In this document: piece after piece, positions 25,919-35,756 of the stretch
How the letters are laid out: each line of letters opens with the position of its first letter
Numbering within the stretch: position 1 is the first letter of the stretch
Assembly: GCA_030427085.1 (NCBI GenBank)
Contig: JAUHXH010000004.1
Span: 248,001 to 312,000, forward strand
DNA from: Gammaproteobacteria bacterium
GTDB taxonomy: Bacteria > Pseudomonadota > Gammaproteobacteria > Pseudomonadales > Halieaceae
DNA length: 64,000 bases
Direction of reading: 5' to 3'
Translations under genes and position numbers: made by a program
The notes under the pieces: model-generated
The model's database searches: none
Told to the model about the DNA's origin: nothing
Seen by the model: only the letters and a program-made list of their open reading frames with translations

Positions 25919-26455
25919 TCAGCTGACTTCAGCGACGCCGTCTTCAACGTGCTCGTTACCGGGCTCACGAGCGGAAGTAACCCAGGCCACCACGGCAGCG
26001 GATTGCGCCGCCAGCATCAGGCCCAGATCGTTCTCCAGTCTGCGGTAGGCATCCTGCCAGGCACCGATGTGCATTACCAGCGCACAACGCTGGCGCAGCG
26101 GCATGGTACGCGGCAGATCCAGGGGGTCGAGGTTGTGGTTCTTGAAGCCGGCACTGAGCACGGCAGAGATCACTTCGTTGTCGCGGTTGTCGCGCAGTTC
26201 ACCCTCAAAGCGGCGAATGGGCATCAACAACTCGCGACGGCCGGGGAAGTCCGGATCAGTGATGATGTTGTGAACCCACAGCGGCAGTTCAGCACTGATG
26301 GCGCGTTTCGCCTCAGACTCATCGAGGCCGGTGAGGTCGTGTACCGGCGGGATCCGCCGCATGGACATCTCTACCCGGCTACGGAAGCCATGAGACTGAA
26401 AAAGCGCCATTCTGGCGCCAATGAGAGCTACGTGGGTGAGTTGGAATTCCGACAT
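25919..26455 (-). CDS. Unknown 178-residue cytosolic protein
   Basis: Starts at ATG 26455. Helical, no signal peptide; segments such as ELPLWVHNIITDPDFPGRR and LLMPIRRFEGELRD are visible, but no catalytic motif is recognised. It is on the same strand as, and 68 bp downstream of, the TonB-like gene, with a strong stem-loop between them. Confidence 0.6.
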   Translation of the reverse strand: MSEFQLTHVALIGARMALFQSHGFRSRVEMSMRRIPPVHDLTGLDESEAKRAISAELPLWVHNIITDPDFPGRRELLMPIRRFEGELRDNRDNEVISAVLSAGFKNHNLDPLDLPRTMPLRQRCALVMHIGAWQDAYRRLENDLGLMLAAQSAAVVAWVTSAREPGNEHVEDGVAEVS

Positions 26456-26487
26456 GTCGAGCCTTTGCCTCCAGGCTAGTGCCGGGG

Positions 26488-26508
26488 GCGGTGGCCGCTG
26501 GCCACCGC
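26488..26508 (-). terminator. Stem-loop between two minus-strand genes
   Basis: GCGGTGGCC (26488-26496), loop GCT, GGCCACCGC (26500-26508): a perfect 9-bp stem just after the stop of the TonB-like gene. There is no T-run, so it may stabilise the message or weakly terminate it. Confidence 0.45.
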
Positions 26509-26523
26509 GCCCAGATGACTGAG

Positions 26524-27789
26524 TCAGTCTGAAAGAACGAACTTCACGGGTACGGGGATGATCAGGCGTTCGGCGCCGTCACTGTATTCAGCCGCAGCAA
26601 CGGGGTCCACGCCGTCCAGTTCGAGTTCATCGAAGGCGCGCTCGGCGGCCTTCTGGGCAGCCTCGTCCAGCATGCGATGACCAGAGCTGGACACCACTGC
26701 TACCTCAATCAGGTCACCCGATTCGGACAGTGTCAGGTCGAGTTCCAGTTCGCCCTGCAGATTGCGGCGGATAGCGGACTTGGGATAGCGCACCTTGCTG
26801 TTTACCTTGCGGAACAACATGTTGTTGAACACGGCCAGGCGCTGGGAGTATTCCACCACGCTCAGGTCGGCCAGCGGATCGGGTTCTTCCGCGATGGGAG
26901 CCGGTGAGCCGATGGAGGCCAGTTGTACCGGCTCTTCAGCCTCGCTGTTGTCCTCGGAAGCAGCAGACTCGCCAGCGACATCGAGGATGTCGGCGCTGCC
27001 GGCCAGATCAATTTCGGGCTCAGGTGCGGCTTCTGCGGCTGTGATGGTAGCGGTAGAAGCAGCGGCTGTGGTGGCAGCCATGGCACCGGGATTCGGCTTG
27101 GGTGGCTCGAGACTGGAAGCGGACTCTACAGGCGCTTCAGTAACCGCAACCATCTCGGACTGATCACCGAACCAGGCGGCAACAGCGGCGATGCGGTCAT
27201 CACTTGCTTCGGTATCGTTGTATTTCGCCATCAGGCCCATGTCTACGTCCTGGGCGAGAATGTCGGTGCGGAAATTAGTGGTGGGACCGTTGCTGCCGAC
27301 CCAGCCCATCAGGAAGTAGTCTGCCACGGTACCGTCCTGCACGGTGGATAACTCGGTACCGTTCAGGCGGGCGACGGTGGCGTCATCTTCGGTGAGGAAG
27401 ATTTCCAGGCTGTCGCCGGTGTAGAGGCTGCCCTTCACGTTGGACATGATGGCGTTGGCAAACTCCATCACGTTGGCGCTGGGGCTCTCGCCCGTGGCCA
27501 GTTCCGCCTGTAGGAGCATACCACCCAGCAGGCTGCGCACACTGGTGCGCCGCGCCACTACGCGGTATTCCATGATCTTGGGCCCGGGTGCCAGGACCAG
27601 ATCGTCGGGCTTGGGTACCATTTCGTTAAATTGAATGGCCCCGAGGTAAATGTCCCGGCTGGTCTCTTGATGCATGGCCAGGCCCGAGATTTTAAAACCG
27701 TCTTCAAGGGCGTTGGCACTGGTGGCGCACAGGGCAGCACCACTTGAGATACCGAGGGTTAACATCCAGCTTACGATAGTGTGTTTCAT
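26524..27789 (-). CDS. Secreted chalcone-isomerase-like domain fused to a TonB C-terminal domain
   Basis: A 421-residue protein from ATG 27789 (a GTG three codons earlier is possible). A signal peptide ends near TSANA. Residues about 30-190 show the pattern of bacterial chalcone-isomerase-like (Chalcone_3) proteins: ISGLAMH, DIYLGAIQF, SLYTGDSLEIFL, LNGTEL and YFLMGWVGSNGP. An acidic Ala/Pro/Glu linker follows (about 205-305), then a TonB-C-like domain (about 320-421: VRYPKSAIRRNLQGELELDL; SSGHRMLDEAAQKAA; IPVPVKFVL). It lacks the N-terminal membrane anchor of true TonB, so energy transduction is unlikely; binding to an outer-membrane or periplasmic partner is more plausible. Catalysis by the first domain is not claimed. 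Confidence 0.65.
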   Translation of the reverse strand: MKHTIVSWMLTLGISSGAALCATSANALEDGFKISGLAMHQETSRDIYLGAIQFNEMVPKPDDLVLAPGPKIMEYRVVARRTSVRSLLGGMLLQAELATGESPSANVMEFANAIMSNVKGSLYTGDSLEIFLTEDDATVARLNGTELSTVQDGTVADYFLMGWVGSNGPTTNFRTDILAQDVDMGLMAKYNDTEASDDRIAAVAAWFGDQSEMVAVTEAPVESASSLEPPKPNPGAMAATTAAASTATITAAEAAPEPEIDLAGSADILDVAGESAASEDNSEAEEPVQLASIGSPAPIAEEPDPLADLSVVEYSQRLAVFNNMLFRKVNSKVRYPKSAIRRNLQGELELDLTLSESGDLIEVAVVSSSGHRMLDEAAQKAAERAFDELELDGVDPVAAAEYSDGAERLIIPVPVKFVLSD

Positions 27790-27923
27790 GGCTGTCACGC
27801 TTCGCAGTTATTGCTTTGTTGTATGGGATTTGGATTTCACTTTGCGCGAGCCCATAGGCCCTCGCAACTTAAAACTGGAGAAAACTAGAGAAAGTGAATT
27901 TTTCGTGAAGAAAAACGAGAACC

Positions 27924-27951
27924 AGTCGTCGTTTTTATGCGTTCGACGACT
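27924..27951. repeat. 8-bp inverted repeat in the gap between the TonB-like gene and gmhB
   Basis: AGTCGTCG (27924-27931) and CGACGACT (27944-27951) around a 12-base T-rich loop. The surrounding 280 bp (27790-28070) shows no gene; it must include the promoter of the TonB-like gene and the 3' end of the gly-gmhB message. Confidence 0.45.
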
Positions 27952-28070
27952 TTCCTACATTTAACAAGGGCTTAGGGGACGTTCGGGAAAGTTGTAAATC
28001 CAGGGTGCGCAGGGCAAAGCACGCTTGACAGGCCGGGTGGAACGGATCCCGTTTCGGCTTAACGGTTGCC

Positions 28071-28622
28071 CTACAGCCAATCGCCGACCACCGCAGCCAG
28101 ATCATCATAGACAGGCACTCTGGTGGCGCCGGCCAGTTGGACTTCCGCCTCTTGTAATCGCGCTTCAGTGCCGCGACCTTTGCCGGTACGTACCAGAATG
28201 GGCTCGCACAGCGCAGCCCGGGCGGCCTGCAAATCCTTCAGGCTGTCGCCTACGAAGGGCGCGCCGGTGAGGTCAGCGCCCAGTTCACGTTCAATGCTTT
28301 GCAGCAAACCGATGCCGGGTTTCCGGCAGGCACAGCCCTCGTCCGGAAGATGTGGGCAGTAAAAGATGCCTGCGATAGAGCCCCCGGCATCTGCCACCAG
28401 CGTTCGCAAGTGGTCATGAATTGCCTCCAATGTGTCCAGAGTGAAGTAGCCGCGCGACAGGCCTGACTGGTTGGTTGCGATTGCAACCTGGTAGCCAGCC
28501 TGGCTGAGTTGGGCGATGGCCTCGATGCTGCCGGGAATGGGGTGCCACTCTTCCAGCGACTTTATATAGTCATCGCTGTCGTAGTTGATCACCCCATCGC
28601 GATCCAGAACGAATAGTCGCAC
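28071..28622 (-). CDS. gmhB: D-glycero-D-manno-heptose 1,7-bisphosphate 7-phosphatase
   Basis: A 183-residue HAD phosphatase that removes the 7-phosphate during ADP-heptose synthesis for lipopolysaccharide inner core. Motif I is LDRDGVINYD (nucleophile Asp8), motif II ATNQSG, and the later acidic motif GDSLKD. The zinc-binding insert of GmhB is present (CPHLPDEGCACRKPG). The GTG start at 28622 lies three bases after the glyS stop, so it is co-transcribed with glyQS, an arrangement also seen near the origin in Pseudomonas. Confidence 0.92.
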   Translation of the reverse strand: MRLFVLDRDGVINYDSDDYIKSLEEWHPIPGSIEAIAQLSQAGYQVAIATNQSGLSRGYFTLDTLEAIHDHLRTLVADAGGSIAGIFYCPHLPDEGCACRKPGIGLLQSIERELGADLTGAPFVGDSLKDLQAARAALCEPILVRTGKGRGTEARLQEAEVQLAGATRVPVYDDLAAVVGDWL

Positions 28623-28625
28623 GGG

Positions 28626-30701
28626 CTACTTGACGGCCAGTTGGGAAATATCCGCCACCTGCAAGAACAATGCCTGCAGAGACTTGAGCATGTTAAGGCG
28701 GTTGTTGCGCAGCGCCTCGTCGTCCGCCATCACCATCACGTCGTCGAAGAACTTGTCCACGGTGGTGCGCAATGTAGCCAGGCTGGTCAGGGTGTCGGCG
28801 TAGGCATCCCGGGCCATCAGGGCATCGGTGGCTTCCCGTTGTTGGGCCAGCTCTGTGGCCAGTGCCTGTTCCGCCGGTTCCGACAGCAGCGTGGGGTCCA
28901 CGTCATTGAAGGCGTGGCCGCTATCCAGTTTACCCAGAATATTGGATACCCGCTTATTGGCCGCGGCCAGGGCCTGGGCTTCCGGGAGTTGCGCAAATTG
29001 ATGTACGGCGTGCACCCGCTGGTCGATATCCAGAGGCTCAGACAGTTTGCAAGCGCTTACTGCGCGGAATACTTCAACGGGAATGCCCTGCTCTTCGTAC
29101 CCGGCGCGGAAGCGTTCGATCATGTAATTCAGCGCCTGCTCCACGGTGTCCTCGGCCAGTACACCGGCCGGGAACAGGGCCACTGCCTGCTGAAGTGCTG
29201 CACGCAGGTCGAGAGTGAGTCCTTTCTCCACCAGAATGCGCAGAACCGCCAGCGAAGCGCGGCGCAGGGCAAAGGGATCTTTGGAGCCGGTGGGCGGCTG
29301 ACCGATTCCGAAGATACCCGCCAGGGTGTCCAGGCGGTCGGCCAGTGCCAGGTTGATACCAGTAGCGGTTTCCGGGAGTTGGTCACCGGCGTAGCGTGGC
29401 AGGTATTGCTCGGCGATGGCGGCGGCGACTTCCGCGTCCTCACCGTCCTTGGCGGCGTAGTAGCTGCCGGCGATGCCCTGCATTTTGGCGAATTCCTGCA
29501 CCATGTCGGTGACCAGGTCAGCCTTGGCCAGTTCCGCCGCGCGCTGGGCGCGGGTCGCGTCGGTGCCGGATTGTTCGGCGATCCAGGCCGCCAGTTTGCC
29601 TACCCGTTGCGCCTTGTCGTGCAGGGTGCCGAGTTTTTGCTGGAACACCACAGACTTCAACTTCTCGATCCGATCAGCCAGTGGTGTTTTCTGGTCGGTT
29701 TCAAAGAAGAAGGCGGCGTCGGCGAGTCGCGGGCGGATTACCCGCTCGTTGCCAGCAATCACCTGACTCGGGTCTTTACTCTCAATATTGGCCACGGTGA
29801 TGAAGCGAGGTACCAGTGCACCCTCCGCATCCACCACGTGGAAGTATTTCTGATGCTCCTTCATGGAGGAGATCAGCGCTTCGGCGGGAACAGCGAGAAA
29901 CGCCTCGTCGAAACTGCCGGACAAAGCGACCGGCCACTCTACGAGTCCGGTGACCTCGTCCAGCAGGTCGCTGTCGATCACGGCGGTATGGTCGTGGGTG
30001 GCGGCCTGGGCTTCCACCTGCTGGCGGATGATGTCCTGGCGGCGGGCGTAATCAGCAATGACATGATGCTGTGCCAGTACTTGCGTGTAGTCGCCCGGCT
30101 GCTCAATGGTTATGGCGCCTTCGCTGTGGAAGCGGTGGCCGCGACTGGTGCGGCCGGTGTTGATGCCGAGGAACTCCGCCTCAATGACTTCCGCACCTAG
30201 CAACAGCACAACCCAGTGGACCGGGCGTACAAACTCGGCGCGGCTGGCGCCCCAGCGCATGCGTTTGGGAATGGGCAGGGCTTCGATCGCGCGCTCGACA
30301 ATAGCGGGCACACAGTCGGTGGCGTTACTGCCGGCAACGGTGGCGCGATGTACCAGGCGCGGCCCCTTGGGTGTGTCCGCTACTTCCAGTGCATCGGGGT
30401 CGACGCCGTTTTTGCGGGCAAAGCCCTGAGCGGCGGGTGTCCAGTTGCCATCGGCGTCGCGGGCACGGTCGGCGGGCGGGCCGAACTGTTCCACGGTTTT
30501 GTCGGGCGCCTGGGTTTGCAAGGCATTGACGCGTACGGCCAGGCGGCGCGGCGTGGCAAACCATTCCACCTCGCCGAAGTCCAGGTCAGCCTCTTTCAGG
30601 CCGGCCTCGATGCTGTCGCGGAAGGCCAGCGCGAGGGTTTTCAGTGCTGTGGGCGGCAGTTCTTCGGTGCCGAGTTCTACCAGCAGTTGTTCAGTGCTCA
30701 T
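28626..30701 (-). CDS. glyS: Glycyl-tRNA synthetase beta subunit
   Basis: A 691-residue beta subunit of the bacterial heterotetrameric glycyl-tRNA synthetase; it binds tRNA-Gly and works with GlyQ. The N-terminal signature [12 protein letters not shown] and the internal [16 protein letters not shown] and HQKYF segments are present, and length is standard. Its start overlaps the glyQ stop by four bases, which is the usual coupling of these subunits. Confidence 0.97.
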   Translation of the reverse strand: MSTEQLLVELGTEELPPTALKTLALAFRDSIEAGLKEADLDFGEVEWFATPRRLAVRVNALQTQAPDKTVEQFGPPADRARDADGNWTPAAQGFARKNGVDPDALEVADTPKGPRLVHRATVAGSNATDCVPAIVERAIEALPIPKRMRWGASRAEFVRPVHWVVLLLGAEVIEAEFLGINTGRTSRGHRFHSEGAITIEQPGDYTQVLAQHHVIADYARRQDIIRQQVEAQAATHDHTAVIDSDLLDEVTGLVEWPVALSGSFDEAFLAVPAEALISSMKEHQKYFHVVDAEGALVPRFITVANIESKDPSQVIAGNERVIRPRLADAAFFFETDQKTPLADRIEKLKSVVFQQKLGTLHDKAQRVGKLAAWIAEQSGTDATRAQRAAELAKADLVTDMVQEFAKMQGIAGSYYAAKDGEDAEVAAAIAEQYLPRYAGDQLPETATGINLALADRLDTLAGIFGIGQPPTGSKDPFALRRASLAVLRILVEKGLTLDLRAALQQAVALFPAGVLAEDTVEQALNYMIERFRAGYEEQGIPVEVFRAVSACKLSEPLDIDQRVHAVHQFAQLPEAQALAAANKRVSNILGKLDSGHAFNDVDPTLLSEPAEQALATELAQQREATDALMARDAYADTLTSLATLRTTVDKFFDDVMVMADDEALRNNRLNMLKSLQALFLQVADISQLAVK

Positions 30702-31651
30702 TGCGCGCCCTCCGCCTGCAGTCGCGCCAGGACTTCGGTGCGGATGTCCTCATTCGCGAGCGGGAAGCCGGCTGCAGCACGGGCATTGAAGTAGCCCTGG
30801 GCGACGGCGCGCGCCAGCGTGCGTACGCGCAGGATAAAACGCTGGCGCTCGGTAACAGAGATAGCGTGGCGCGCATCCAGCATGTTGAAGGCGTGGGAGG
30901 CTTTCATCACCATTTCATAGGCGGGCAGTGGCAGCCCCTTTTCAGTCAGGCGGGCAGCTTCGCGCTCGTAGTAGTCGAACTGGCTGAACAGGGTGTCCAC
31001 ATCGGCCTCTTCAAAGTTGTAGGTGGACATCTCCACTTCATTTTGGTGGAACACGTCGCCGTAGGTGACATCACCCTGCGGGCCGTGGGCCCACACCAGG
31101 TCGTAAACGCTTTCCACACCCTGCAGGTACATGGCAATACGCTCCAGACCGTAGGTGATTTCGCCCGTCACCGGGTAGCACTCCAGGCCGCCGGCCTGCT
31201 GGAAATAGGTGAACTGTGTGACTTCCATACCATTTAGCCACACTTCCCAGCCCAGGCCCCAGGCCCCGAGGGTGGGAGACTCCCAGTTGTCCTCAACGAA
31301 GCGGATGTCGTGCACGGTTGGGTCGATGCCGATGGCCTTCAGGGAGTCCAGGTAGAGTTGCTGGAATTCCGCCGGCGAGGGCTTCATCACCACCTGAAAC
31401 TGGTAGTAGTGCTGCAGGCGGTTGGGGTTCTCGCCGTAACGGCCATCAGTGGGCCGGCGGCTGGGCTGCACATAGGCGGCGTTCCAGTTTTCCGGCCCGA
31501 TGGCCCGCAGGAAGGTGGCAGGGTGGAACGTACCGGCGCCAACCTCCATGTCCAGCGGCTGCAAAACCACGCAGCCAACACTGGCCCAGTAGTTTTGCAG
31601 GGCGAGTATAAGTTCTTGAAATGTATCGACTTTAGACCGAATATCAGGCAC
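30698..31651 (-). CDS. glyQ: Glycyl-tRNA synthetase alpha subunit
   Basis: A 317-residue class II catalytic subunit that activates glycine. Family blocks are intact: [38 protein letters not shown] and [17 protein letters not shown]. It starts at GTG 31651 without a strong ribosome-binding site; no better downstream start exists before the conserved FQELI segment. A TATAAT box on the minus strand lies about 35 bp upstream. Confidence 0.97.
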   Translation of the reverse strand: MPDIRSKVDTFQELILALQNYWASVGCVVLQPLDMEVGAGTFHPATFLRAIGPENWNAAYVQPSRRPTDGRYGENPNRLQHYYQFQVVMKPSPAEFQQLYLDSLKAIGIDPTVHDIRFVEDNWESPTLGAWGLGWEVWLNGMEVTQFTYFQQAGGLECYPVTGEITYGLERIAMYLQGVESVYDLVWAHGPQGDVTYGDVFHQNEVEMSTYNFEEADVDTLFSQFDYYEREAARLTEKGLPLPAYEMVMKASHAFNMLDARHAISVTERQRFILRVRTLARAVAQGYFNARAAAGFPLANEDIRTEVLARLQAEGAQ

Positions 31652-31684
31652 GGGAATATCGCTTGAGCTAGCAAAAAGCCGCCT

Positions 31685-31690
31685 ATTATA
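31685..31690 (-). promoter_or_regulatory. Putative -10 box of the glyQ-glyS-gmhB promoter
   Basis: A perfect TATAAT on the minus strand, about 35 bp before the glyQ start, in the 100-bp divergent gap with the acyltransferase gene. No convincing -35 is visible. Confidence 0.4.
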
Positions 31691-31751
31691 CAGGCTCTTT
31701 TGGCGGCATAATACGCGCTGCCATCATCCACGGAGTTTATCCCGCCTCGCC

Positions 31752-32654
31752 ATGGACGCGCTCAAGGCCGCCCTCGTAAAAACACTGCTTCGACTCACGT
31801 CCCTGCTGCCCCTGTCGGTGGCGCGGTGGATTGGTCGGATGGTGGGCCATGGCATGTGGATTTGCCGCAGCAAGGCGCGCCGCATCACCGAAATCAATAT
31901 CGCCCTCGCCTTCCCCGACATGCCGCCCGCCCAGCAGCGGGCGCTGGCCCGGCGCAGCCTGCTGGCCACGGGTGAGTTGACCTCCGAAATGGGCCACGTG
32001 TGGTTGCGCGGTGCCGACACCTTTGCTGATCTGGTGCGCGAGGTCAGGGGCGCAGAACTGGTTACCGAATCAGTGGCGCAGGGCCGCGGGGTGATCGTGC
32101 TGGGCCCGCATCTGGGCAACTGGGAAGTGGTCGGCCTGCATCTGGCGGGCCTGGGTCCGACAGTCGCTTTATATGAACCACCGCGCTTGAGTGCCCTCGG
32201 GCCGATGATCGAAGCCGTGCGCGAGCGCACCGGCGCCACACTGGTTCCCACTGACCACCGCGGCATCGCCCGCCTGCTGAGGAGTGTTAAGCGCGGTGCC
32301 ATCTCCGGCATTCTGCCTGACCAGGTGCCGGGCGAGCTGAGCGCCGGCGTGAACAGCGATTTCTTTGGTGTGCCCTGCTTTACCGGTACCCTCAGTTCCA
32401 ACATGATCCAGCGCAGTGGTGCACTGGCGTTGTTTGCCTACGCCAAACGCATTCCCGGTGGCTTTCAGGTGAACTACCTCCCCGCTGAGGACGCCATCTA
32501 CAGCGAGGACATAGAGGTATCGGTCGCCGCCCTCAATCGCGGTGTGGAACAATGCGTGCGCGAATGCGTCGAACAGTACCAGTGGGAATACCGCCGCTTC
32601 CGGGTACGGCCAAAACAGGCCGGGCCCCGGCATTACGACGGCGTGGGTGGCTAA
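31752..32654 (+). CDS. LpxL/HtrB-family lysophospholipid or lipid A acyltransferase
   Basis: A 300-residue inner-membrane acyltransferase. It has one N-terminal membrane-associated helix, the catalytic HX4E motif GPHLGNWEV, and downstream GISGILPDQ and FFGVPCFTGT, typical of lauroyl/secondary acyltransferases of lipid A. A homologue occupies the same position divergent from glyQ in Pseudomonas. The acyl substrate cannot be told from the sequence. It probably starts at ATG 31752; only a weak ribosome-binding site is visible. Confidence 0.87.
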   Translation: MDALKAALVKTLLRLTSLLPLSVARWIGRMVGHGMWICRSKARRITEINIALAFPDMPPAQQRALARRSLLATGELTSEMGHVWLRGADTFADLVREVRGAELVTESVAQGRGVIVLGPHLGNWEVVGLHLAGLGPTVALYEPPRLSALGPMIEAVRERTGATLVPTDHRGIARLLRSVKRGAISGILPDQVPGELSAGVNSDFFGVPCFTGTLSSNMIQRSGALALFAYAKRIPGGFQVNYLPAEDAIYSEDIEVSVAALNRGVEQCVRECVEQYQWEYRRFRVRPKQAGPRHYDGVGG

Positions 32655-32690
32655 CGCTCTGCCCTTTCGCCAATCTTCACGAGGAACACT

Positions 32691-33506
32691 ATGTTTTACG
32701 GCAAATTAGTTGCTGGCGCGCTGGGCTTGCTGACGCTGGGCCCGATTGGACTGTTGATCGGCCTGGGCGTGGGGCACTTCTTCGACCGGGGGCTGGGGCA
32801 GAGCTTCAGGCTTGGCTCCCCGGAGAGTCTGGCCAAGGTACAGGACAGCTTCTTTCGTACCAGCTTCAGCCTGCTGGGCTATCTGGCGAAGGTGGACGGA
32901 CGCATCAGCCAGGCAGAAGTTGATCACACCGAACAACTTATCGCCCAGATGAAGCTAGATGCCAGCCACCGGCAGGCGGCGATCAATCTGTTCCGCGAAG
33001 GTGCCAAACCTGAATTCCAGCCCGAACCACTAATCTCCGAGTTTCTCGAGGTTTGCCAGCGGCAGGCGCTGCTGCGCCAGACCCTGTTTATGTTCCTGAT
33101 TTCACAGGCCATGGCTGATCACGAGGTGCAGGCGGTGGAAGTAGAAGCCCTCAAGCGCCTGGGTGGCCTGATGGGCTATAACGCCACGATGGTGGATCAG
33201 TATCTGCGCATGGCCCAGGCGCAGGGGCGTTTTCACCAGCAGGGCTACCAACAACAGGGAGGTCAGCGTTATCAGGCACCGCCCTCGCGGAACACCCTGC
33301 GCGATGCTTACGCTGCGCTTGGCGTCAATGAATCAGACAGCGATGCGGTGGTGAAAAAGGCTTACAGAAAGCTGATGAGCGAAAACCACCCCGACAAGCT
33401 GATCGCCAAAGGGGTACCGGAAGATATGATCCAGATGGCCACGGAGCGCTCTCAGGAGATCTCCGTAGCCTACGAGCAAATCCGTAAGTCACGCGGCCAG
33501 TCCTGA
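32691..33506 (+). CDS. djlA: Co-chaperone DjlA
   Basis: A 271-residue type III DnaJ-like protein anchored in the inner membrane by an N-terminal span (about 5-29, LVAGALGLLTLGPIGLLIG) with the glycines typical of the DjlA dimerising helix. A TerB-like helical domain (about 45-175) and a Gln-rich linker follow, then a C-terminal J domain with the HPD motif (SENHPDKLI), needed to stimulate DnaK. It lies 36 bp after the acyltransferase gene and ends six bases from the convergent SIMPL gene. Confidence 0.92.
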   Translation: MFYGKLVAGALGLLTLGPIGLLIGLGVGHFFDRGLGQSFRLGSPESLAKVQDSFFRTSFSLLGYLAKVDGRISQAEVDHTEQLIAQMKLDASHRQAAINLFREGAKPEFQPEPLISEFLEVCQRQALLRQTLFMFLISQAMADHEVQAVEVEALKRLGGLMGYNATMVDQYLRMAQAQGRFHQQGYQQQGGQRYQAPPSRNTLRDAYAALGVNESDSDAVVKKAYRKLMSENHPDKLIAKGVPEDMIQMATERSQEISVAYEQIRKSRGQS

Positions 33507-33512
33507 TCCGCG

Positions 33513-34232
33513 CTAGTCGATCTCGAAGGACATTCCCACCGAGGCGCTGATGCGCTGCTTACCGAAATTGACGGCAGCTTCGTGTGAAGGCGCCGCCGCG
33601 TCAGCAGCTGCCATCGACATCATTCGCCCGGACTCCATGTAGCTACGCGGGATGTGGGTTGGTGTTTGATCCTGTACGGAGTGCACCCGGCCAATTTTGA
33701 CACCGCTCTGGGCAGCGATCAGTTCTGCTCGTTCGCGGGCTTTGTCCAGCGCCTTGCGCAGGGCCTGGTCGCGTAGCTCATCAAGGTTGGAAAACTGCAG
33801 TTGCGGTTGGCTGATACTGTGCAGGTCCAGCTCGCTGAGCGCTGCCAGCAGGCGTGCGTAGTCATCGATATCGCGGAGTGTGAGGTTAATACCCCGCTGC
33901 ACTGCGTTGCCCACAAATACCTGTCGCCGCTGGCGATCATCCCAGCGCGACTCGCGATAGGCGCTGAGCTGGGAGGAATCCAGTTCGTCTTTTTTCACGC
34001 CGTTCTTCAGGGCTGCTGCGATCACATCGTTGGTAATATCGTCCACTACTTTGCGCGCGTCGGCATGGGTGGGCCGGGTAGCTTTCACCACCACGGACAG
34101 CAGCATTTCATCTGGCACTGCCTCCACGTAGTCGGCCGCATTGACGTGGATCAGTCGTGGCTGGTCTTCGGCGTGCAGAGGTGTGGCAAATCCCAGCGAC
34201 AAAACCAGAACGGCGAGAGCGATGTGCTTCAT
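33513..34232 (-). CDS. Periplasmic SIMPL (DUF541) protein
   Basis: A 239-residue protein with a clear signal peptide (MKHIALAVLVLSLGFATPLHAED). The start at ATG 34232 is chosen because GGAGTC lies just upstream and the signal peptide begins there; a longer open frame running back to 34775 is antisense to trkH coding and is rejected. The mature part matches the SIMPL pattern (RLIHVNAADYVEAVPDEMLLSVVV; the conserved ALDKARERAELIAAQSGVKIG). Family members form oligomeric rings; some affect oxidative-stress resistance or outer-membrane integrity. The precise role is unknown. Confidence 0.85.
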   Translation of the reverse strand: MKHIALAVLVLSLGFATPLHAEDQPRLIHVNAADYVEAVPDEMLLSVVVKATRPTHADARKVVDDITNDVIAAALKNGVKKDELDSSQLSAYRESRWDDRQRRQVFVGNAVQRGINLTLRDIDDYARLLAALSELDLHSISQPQLQFSNLDELRDQALRKALDKARERAELIAAQSGVKIGRVHSVQDQTPTHIPRSYMESGRMMSMAAADAAAPSHEAAVNFGKQRISASVGMSFEID

Positions 34233-34306
34233 AGTGACTCCTTGAGGATCGGCCGCTACGCGGCCACTGTTCCAGCGTAGACTCGCAAAGCCCCCGGCGA
34301 GTTCCG

Positions 34307-35755
34307 CTACAGGCGCCAGAACATGGGGGTGAACAACACCAGCAGGGTGAACACTTCCAGACGTCCCAGCAGCATGGCAACGCAGAGCAAGGCCTTGGCG
34401 GTTTCGTTGATGCCCGCATAGTTGGCGGCAACCTCGCCCAGGCCCGGGCCGAGGTTGTTCAGCGACGCGGCCACGGCGGAGAACGCCGTGGTGAAGTCCA
34501 GTCCTGTGCTCATAATCAGCAGCAACAGCACGATGAAGGTAGACATGTAGACCGCAAGGAAACTCCACACGGCGCTCACCACCGTCGCCTCCACCCGACG
34601 CTTGCCAATCTTTAGCGGAATAACGGCCTGGGGATGCACCAGTTGTTTCAGTTCGCGCACGCCCTGTTTGTAGATCAGCATCAGGCGCAGCGCCTTGATG
34701 CCGCCGCCGGTGGAGCCCACGCAGCCGCCCATAAAGGAAAACATCAGCAGCATCACCGGCAGGAAAGTCGGCCAAGTGGCGTGATCCTGGGTGACGAAGC
34801 CGGTGGTAGTGGTGATGGAAACAGCTTGAAACAGGCCGTGAGCAAAACTCTCACCCGGTGAGAAGGTGCCCATGTAGGCAAGATACAGGCAGGTGATAAC
34901 GGTACAAATGCTGAGTGCACCGAGGAAGAAACGTGTTTCGGAGTCCTTTCGATACACACTCCACTGTTGACGGCGCCAGGCCAGGAAGTGCAGCCCGAAA
35001 TTGATCGCCGAGATCACCATGAACAGGGTGCAGATCAGCAGGATGGCGTCGCTTTCGAAATAGCCGATGCTGGCGTCGTGAGTGGAAAAGCCGCCGATGG
35101 CCACGGTGGAAAAGGCGTGGCAAATGGCGTCGAAACCACTCATACCGGCCACGTAATAAGCCAGCGCGCAGGCGACGGTCAGCAACATGTAAACCGAGAA
35201 CAGGGCCTTGGCGGTTTCAGTTATGCGGGGGGTGAGCTTGCTGTCCTTGGAGGGGCCGGGAATCTCCGCGCGGTAGAGCTGCATGCCGCCAATGCCGAGC
35301 ATCGGCAGAATCGCCACCGCCACCACGATGATCCCGATGCCGCCCAACCACTGCAGTAACTGGCGGTACAGCAGAATGGATGCGGGCAACTCGTCCAGGC
35401 CCACGATGACCGTTGCGCCGGTGGTGGTGAGGCCGGAGATGGATTCAAAGATCGATTCCACGGGGGTGAGGTGCAGGGCGTCCGTCAGCGCGAAAGGCAA
35501 GGCCCCGAACAGGCCCAGTACGGTCCAGAACAGGGACACAATCAGGAAGCCGTCGCGAATACGTAACTCGTGGCGGCTGTGCCGCACCGGTAGCCACAGC
35601 AGCAGGCCGGAAAAAAAGGTGATGGTAAAGGCGGAGACAAAACCGGTGACCGTGTTGTCGTCGGCCATCAGCGCCAGAACCAGTGGCACAACCGTGGCGC
35701 TGCTGAACATCATCAGCAGGATGCCGAGAATCCGCAGTGTGATACTCAGGTGCAT
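34307..35755 (-). CDS. trkH: Trk potassium uptake channel subunit TrkH
   Basis: A 482-residue membrane protein with about ten spans arranged as four M1-P-M2 repeats. The selectivity loops can be read as LTTTGAT, TVAIGGFS, ITTTTGFV and NNLGPGLG. It takes up potassium together with the TrkA gating ring, whose gene ends one base upstream on the same strand, so both are made from one message. Confidence 0.96.
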   Translation of the reverse strand: MHLSITLRILGILLMMFSSATVVPLVLALMADDNTVTGFVSAFTITFFSGLLLWLPVRHSRHELRIRDGFLIVSLFWTVLGLFGALPFALTDALHLTPVESIFESISGLTTTGATVIVGLDELPASILLYRQLLQWLGGIGIIVVAVAILPMLGIGGMQLYRAEIPGPSKDSKLTPRITETAKALFSVYMLLTVACALAYYVAGMSGFDAICHAFSTVAIGGFSTHDASIGYFESDAILLICTLFMVISAINFGLHFLAWRRQQWSVYRKDSETRFFLGALSICTVITCLYLAYMGTFSPGESFAHGLFQAVSITTTTGFVTQDHATWPTFLPVMLLMFSFMGGCVGSTGGGIKALRLMLIYKQGVRELKQLVHPQAVIPLKIGKRRVEATVVSAVWSFLAVYMSTFIVLLLLIMSTGLDFTTAFSAVAASLNNLGPGLGEVAANYAGINETAKALLCVAMLLGRLEVFTLLVLFTPMFWRL

Positions 35756-35756
35756 G

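Noticed and set aside
28641-30200. 519-codon open frame on the plus strand
   Set aside because: Antisense to glyS, which has clear family motifs; the translation has no domain character.
33513-34775. Long version of the SIMPL protein (420 residues)
   Set aside because: The first 180 codons are antisense-like low-complexity sequence over trkH; the signal peptide and ribosome-binding site place the start at 34232.
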